From contig CANROL010000013.1 in the NCBI GenBank assembly GCA_947632255.1, positions 1-13,895 of the forward strand: a stretch of DNA of 13,895 bases. Reading direction: 5' to 3'. The notes under the pieces were generated by a model, which was not told the origin of the DNA, ran no database searches, and saw only the letters and a list, made by a program, of their open reading frames with translations. Both the position numbers and the translations under genes were made by a program. The stretch is from an uncultured Bacilli bacterium. Lineage in GTDB: Bacteria; Bacillota_I; Bacilli_A; RF39; UBA660. Of this stretch, positions 13,865 to 13,895 are shown in pieces (position 1 is the stretch's first letter; each line of letters opens with the position of its first letter).

Positions 13865-13895
13865 TGGCGCCCAATGTAGGACTCGAACCTACGAC
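13865..13895 (-). tRNA. tRNA, 3' part only (T-arm and acceptor 3' strand)
   Basis: Read on the minus strand: T-arm GTAGG-TTCGAGT-CCTAC (complement of 13876-13892), acceptor 3' strand ATTGGGC (13869-13875), discriminator G and an encoded CCA (13867-13865). The gene continues off the right edge, so the anticodon is not visible and the identity cannot be assigned. The 5' acceptor strand should begin GCCCAAT or a G-U variant. The following terminator suggests it is the last tRNA of its transcript. Confidence 0.92.

Noticed and set aside
1..13895. A DGR reverse transcriptase, accessory protein or template repeat within the window
   Set aside because: No protein here has reverse transcriptase motifs, and no second stretch resembles the GC-rich patch; any template would have to lie elsewhere.

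Overview
This window comes from a very AT-rich bacterium that uses TGA as a stop (addA and two leader ORFs end in TGA) and TGG for tryptophan. It is therefore not a Mycoplasma-type code-4 organism. Gene content, Gram-positive-style Shine-Dalgarno sites and the surface-protein family suggest an uncultured gut Bacilli/Firmicutes lineage close to the Mollicutes (RF39- or Erysipelotrichia-like). That placement is inference.

Layout. The left edge holds the 5' end of a surface-protein gene (minus strand), then a ZnuA-like lipoprotein without the usual histidine ligands (minus). Divergent from it is a compact UvrD/Rep/HelD-like helicase (plus), which converges on thiI (minus; tRNA 4-thiouridine synthesis). 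Next comes a lemA-DUF2207 membrane-protein operon (minus), then a complete 521-aa surface protein (minus) with a GC-rich hypervariable-looking patch. An addB-addA recombinational-repair operon follows (minus). The right edge holds an apparent stand-alone structured RNA gene (minus) with its own promoter and terminator, and the 3' end of a tRNA gene (minus).

Most notable point 1: both surface-protein genes sit behind the same leader cassette. A strong ribosome binding site drives a 24-25 codon upstream ORF (uORF) that runs through a poly-G tract (9 G in one copy, 11 in the other). It ends in TGA overlapping the surface-protein ATG (ATGA), and the surface gene's own Shine-Dalgarno sequence lies inside a perfect hairpin. 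In both copies the tract length present keeps the uORF open to the ATGA, while a one-base slip in either direction hits a stop before the hairpin. This looks like a phase-variable translational-coupling switch.

Most notable point 2: the complete surface protein carries an approximately 123-bp patch with about 63% G+C at its core, rich in NNC codons. It ends in a GLRPVLNL motif like the C-type-lectin/FGE fold, as expected for a diversity-generating-retroelement variable region or an exchanged cassette.

Most notable point 3: the RNA at the right edge contains two 40-nt units spaced 50 nt apart with one compensatory base-pair change, closed by a 12-bp inverted repeat.
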